Below, one piece after another: positions 29,872-32,375 of a stretch of 32,375 bases of DNA. Under the pieces are notes generated by a model. The model had not been told where the DNA came from and ran no database searches. It saw only the letters and a program-made list of their open reading frames with translations. Source of the stretch: Negativibacillus sp. GTDB lineage: Bacteria; Bacillota; Clostridia; Oscillospirales; Ruminococcaceae. Within the stretch, counting starts at the first letter, position 1. Every line of letters begins with the position of its first letter. The stretch is taken from NCBI GenBank assembly GCA_020024325.1, contig JAHHTY010000017.1:1-32375 (forward strand), read 5' to 3'. The position numbers and the translations under genes are program-made.

Positions 29872-31149
29872 ATGATGGAAACTAATCGGTACATAGTTGA
29901 CGGTTTGCACAGACTGGATGGTGAGGTCTGGGTACATGGGGCAAAGAATGCAGCACTCCCGATTCTTGCAGCTTCGTTGCTATGTGATGAGTGTGAAATT
30001 GAAAATTGTCCGGATTTGTCTGATGTCCATGCAGCTGAAAATATCCTGAAACATTTGGGTTGCAAGACGCTGTGGGAAACGGACATGAATGGCAAAAAAG
30101 TGTTGTCAATCAAGTCGACAGGTGTTTCTGCCTGTGATATTCCAGACAATTTAATGCGGGAGATGCGTTCTTCTATTGTATTTTTAGGAGCAATTATTGC
30201 TCAATGTAAAAAAGCAACCATTTCTTATCCGGGTGGTTGTGAATTAGGTCCCCGTCCAATTGATATTCATCTTTCTTCTTTGAGAAAGTTGGGGGTGGAA
30301 ATTCAGGAAGATGGAGAGTGCCTTGAATGCAGTGTTCCTCAAAAACTGCATGGAGCAGAAATCACCTTGCCATTTCCAAGTGTTGGCGCAACGGAAAATA
30401 TAATGATAGCAGCAACTCTTGCAGAAGGAGAAACTGTGATACGCAATGCAGCACGAGAACCGGAAATTTTAGATTTAGCAGGTTTTTTAAATGCTTGTGG
30501 AGCAAAGATAAAAATTCTTTCGGATGGAACAGTTGCTATCCATGGAGTAAATCATCTTACGGGCTGTCGATATCGCGTTATTCCGGACCGCATAGTTGCA
30601 GTGACCTATCTTTGTTGTTGCGCAGCTGCAAAAGGAGAAATTTTACTGAAAGGAACAAAACCCGAACATCTCAGCGCTGTCCTTCCGGTATTGGAGGAGA
30701 TGGGCTGCAAGCTGAAAATTGGAAGGGAAGAACTGCAAATTTGCTGCAATACCCCGCTTCAGTCTGTCAGCAGTATTTCTACCATGCCGTATCCGGGATT
30801 TCCAACCGATGCTTTGGCCCCTGTAATGGCAGCAGCGTGCTTTGCACATGGCTCCACTGTCTTTATTGAGAATATCTTCCAAGACCGCTTTAAGCATGCG
30901 TGGGAGTTATGCAGGATGGGGGCAGATATTCAGGCAGAGGGAAGAATTGCCGTTGTGCGGGGAGTAGAGTGCCTGCATGGCGCAAGAGTGAGATGTACCG
31001 ATTTAAGGGGTGGGGCGGCTTTGGTAGCAGCTGCATTGGGCGCAAGAGGAAAAACGGTAATAGAAGATATACGCCATGTTTTAAGAGGTTATGAGAAGTT
31101 AGACAAAACACTGAACAGTTTAGGGGCATCGATTATCTGTGAATTGTAA
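29872..31149 (+). CDS. murA: UDP-N-acetylglucosamine 1-carboxyvinyltransferase MurA
   Basis: This 425-residue enzyme carries out the first committed step of peptidoglycan synthesis, adding enolpyruvate to UDP-GlcNAc. The N-terminus has VHGAKNAALPILAASLL. The active-site loop PGGCELGPRPIDIH holds C123, the residue alkylated by fosfomycin; it is Cys, not the Asp of resistant forms. GGAALVAAALGARGKTVI near the C-terminus is typical. Low-GC Gram-positives often have two MurA paralogues; this one is in the dcw position. ATG 29872 has AAAGGGTG upstream. A 124-base gap separates it from murG, with no obvious promoter or terminator. Confidence 0.95.
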   Translation: MMETNRYIVDGLHRLDGEVWVHGAKNAALPILAASLLCDECEIENCPDLSDVHAAENILKHLGCKTLWETDMNGKKVLSIKSTGVSACDIPDNLMREMRSSIVFLGAIIAQCKKATISYPGGCELGPRPIDIHLSSLRKLGVEIQEDGECLECSVPQKLHGAEITLPFPSVGATENIMIAATLAEGETVIRNAAREPEILDLAGFLNACGAKIKILSDGTVAIHGVNHLTGCRYRVIPDRIVAVTYLCCCAAAKGEILLKGTKPEHLSAVLPVLEEMGCKLKIGREELQICCNTPLQSVSSISTMPYPGFPTDALAPVMAAACFAHGSTVFIENIFQDRFKHAWELCRMGADIQAEGRIAVVRGVECLHGARVRCTDLRGGAALVAAALGARGKTVIEDIRHVLRGYEKLDKTLNSLGASIICEL

Positions 31150-31159
31150 TCGAAAAAAC

Positions 31160-31196
31160 GGGCAGGTTTTATATCCCTGAATCAGAAAACCTGCCC
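31160..31196 (+). other. Strong hairpin without T run between murA and ftsQ
   Basis: GGGCAGGTTTT (31160-31170) pairs perfectly with AAAACCTGCCC (31186-31196) around a 15-base loop. ATTAGG follows, so it is not a standard intrinsic terminator on the plus strand. It could protect the upstream mRNA end or slow polymerase. Confidence 0.5.
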
Positions 31197-31234
31197 ATTA
31201 GGATAAAAAATCAGCTTGGAAAGGAGTCCTTTCA

Positions 31235-32375
31235 ATGCCAGCAAGTCAATCCCGAGGTTCTCCTAAAAGAAGGGGATTTAGAAAAATGCAAAAATATTTT
31301 TTGCATTATATTTTGCTTGCAATTTTTTGTCTAGCGATTACCTTTATTATGTGCTATACCGTCTTTTTCAAGCTGGATAAAATAAAAATCAGTGGATGTA
31401 AAGTGTACAGTGAAAAACAGATTGTGGATGAAATTGGTGCCCAAAAAGGGGAGAGCTTGTTTCAAATCAATCTTTCAAATGCAAAAAAAAGGCTATTGGG
31501 TGAGCTTCCATACCTTCGTTCAGTAGAGATAAAACGCAGACTCCCTACAACATTAAAGGTTGAGATTCAGGAGGAGGAAGTTCTCGGAGCAATTTATACC
31601 GAAAGTGGTTTTGCTATTATCTCTACAACAGGTAAAGTCCTTGAAACAGAGAAGCTTACCTTGCCGGAAGGAACTCCACGAATTGTGGGGTTGAGCAACA
31701 GAATCTATGAAACGGGAAGTTATCTAAAAACAAGTAATTCTAAAGAGGTAAAAATTATTCCTCAAATCCACTCACTGAAAATTGTGAGTGAACAGCTCAA
31801 GGAAAATGGTTTTACTGATATTACTTATTATGATGTCAGTGATTCATTGAATTTGCAGGTAATGGTTGAGGACAGGCTGTTGATGAAACTGGGAAGCGAA
31901 AATGACATGGCATATAAATTAAGATTTATTCGCAATGTATTAGACGCAAAAGAACGGGGAGAGCCGGAATTTGAAAAGGTTCCCAAAGAAGGAACACTGG
32001 ATTTCAGCAATCCGCCTGCATTACATACTATGTCGATAAGTATGGAAAAAGTAAAAAATGAAGAAGCCTATCTTGACTTTAAGATAGATACATCGGTGGA
32101 GATAGAAAATGTTGCTGGAGAACAGCAGTTGGAAGCACTGCCAGAATCACAAAGTGCTCCTCAACAGCAGGACACAACGCAGCAGGTCCAGCAAAATTCT
32201 ACTGACAACTCTTCACAAGATGTCGCTGTGGGAGAGCAGCAAACTCAGGCAGTTCCTGAACCTTCACAACAGGGAGAAGGCGAAGGAGGTACACAACAAG
32301 TAATTGTGAATGGTGTAGTGCAAAATACTGCCGGAGGTCAGCAAACGACTCAACCACCAAACCCTGAGGGACAAA
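31235..32375 (+). CDS. ftsQ: Cell division protein FtsQ/DivIB (partial, runs off right edge)
   Basis: The frame is open from ATG 31235 (AAAGGAG eight bases upstream) to the window end, 380 codons without a stop. It has a short basic cytoplasmic start (SQSRGSPKRRGFRK), one membrane helix (about 21-45), then the POTRA domain (about 48-115, FKLDKIKISGCKVYSEKQI to LPTTLKVEIQEEEV) and the beta domain. This is the FtsQ/DivIB layout; the protein scaffolds FtsL/DivIC at the septum. From about residue 290 the chain becomes a Gln/Pro/Glu-rich, low-complexity tail, still running at the edge, so the protein is longer than typical DivIB (about 260). Position after murA fits the dcw order. Confidence 0.9.
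   Translation, partial: MPASQSRGSPKRRGFRKMQKYFLHYILLAIFCLAITFIMCYTVFFKLDKIKISGCKVYSEKQIVDEIGAQKGESLFQINLSNAKKRLLGELPYLRSVEIKRRLPTTLKVEIQEEEVLGAIYTESGFAIISTTGKVLETEKLTLPEGTPRIVGLSNRIYETGSYLKTSNSKEVKIIPQIHSLKIVSEQLKENGFTDITYYDVSDSLNLQVMVEDRLLMKLGSENDMAYKLRFIRNVLDAKERGEPEFEKVPKEGTLDFSNPPALHTMSISMEKVKNEEAYLDFKIDTSVEIENVAGEQQLEALPESQSAPQQQDTTQQVQQNSTDNSSQDVAVGEQQTQAVPEPSQQGEGEGGTQQVIVNGVVQNTAGGQQTTQPPNPEGQ

Noticed and set aside
30327..30869. 180-codon plus-strand frame inside murA
   Set aside because: Overlaps murA in another frame; the Ser/Cys-rich composition is typical of an out-of-frame shadow.
31160..31196. Terminator between murA and ftsQ
   Set aside because: The stem is strong but no T run follows on the plus strand, so it is listed as a hairpin, not a terminator.

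Overview
The window looks like a chromosomal segment of a low-GC, endospore-forming anaerobic Firmicute of class Clostridia; an Oscillospirales/Ruminococcaceae-type lineage is my inference. Three things support this: a complete GerA/GerB/GerC-type germinant-receptor operon, an oxygen-sensitive double-cubane (HgdB-like) reductase with its activase, and a dcw cluster whose MurE carries the meso-DAP signature DNPR. No rRNA, tRNA, CRISPR array, intact insertion sequence or prophage was seen.

Layout. (1) 1-1170: tail of an unidentified membrane protein, then a thiamin transporter gene (thiT) under a TPP riboswitch with a visible terminator. (2) 1238-5458: rarA on the minus strand, diverging from a HAD phosphatase/TIM-barrel pair, then a small DUF6514-like gene and a 710-base stretch that looks like decayed sequence. 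(3) 5459-11019: nrdR converges on a two-gene minus-strand unit (DUF421 and DUF4363 membrane proteins). That unit diverges from the gerA-type operon, and the shared gap holds two overlapping, oppositely oriented matches to the forespore sigma-G promoter. (4) 11112-18155: small housekeeping and hypothetical genes. These include DUF3783, MYG1-family, a small zinc-ribbon protein, an N-acetylmuramoyl-L-alanine amidase with a sigma-K-like promoter, two adjacent unknown envelope proteins, the double-cubane reductase/activase pair and an orphan PTS EIIA. Most convergent pairs are separated by strong bidirectional terminators. (5) 18333-32375: the division and cell wall (dcw) cluster mraZ-rsmH-ftsL-PBP-murE-murF-mraY-ftsW-murG-murA-ftsQ, with ftsQ running off the right edge.

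How the genes work together. The dcw block supplies the cytoplasmic and lipid-linked steps of peptidoglycan synthesis (MurA, MurE, MurF, MraY, MurG) and the septal synthase machinery (FtsL, FtsQ, FtsW and a PASTA-bearing class B PBP). It begins with a near-consensus promoter followed immediately by four 10-bp repeats that look like an MraZ operator. MurD is missing from its usual place between mraY and ftsW, and murC and murB are not in the window.

The least ordinary observations are the face-to-face sigma-G-like promoters joining a DUF421/DUF4363 pair to a germinant receptor, the sigma-K-like promoter on a signal-less amidase, the stand-alone double-cubane reductase/activase operon, and Gln-rich linkers shared by the PBP and FtsQ. 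All promoter and operator calls are pattern matches read by eye. No searches or alignments were run.
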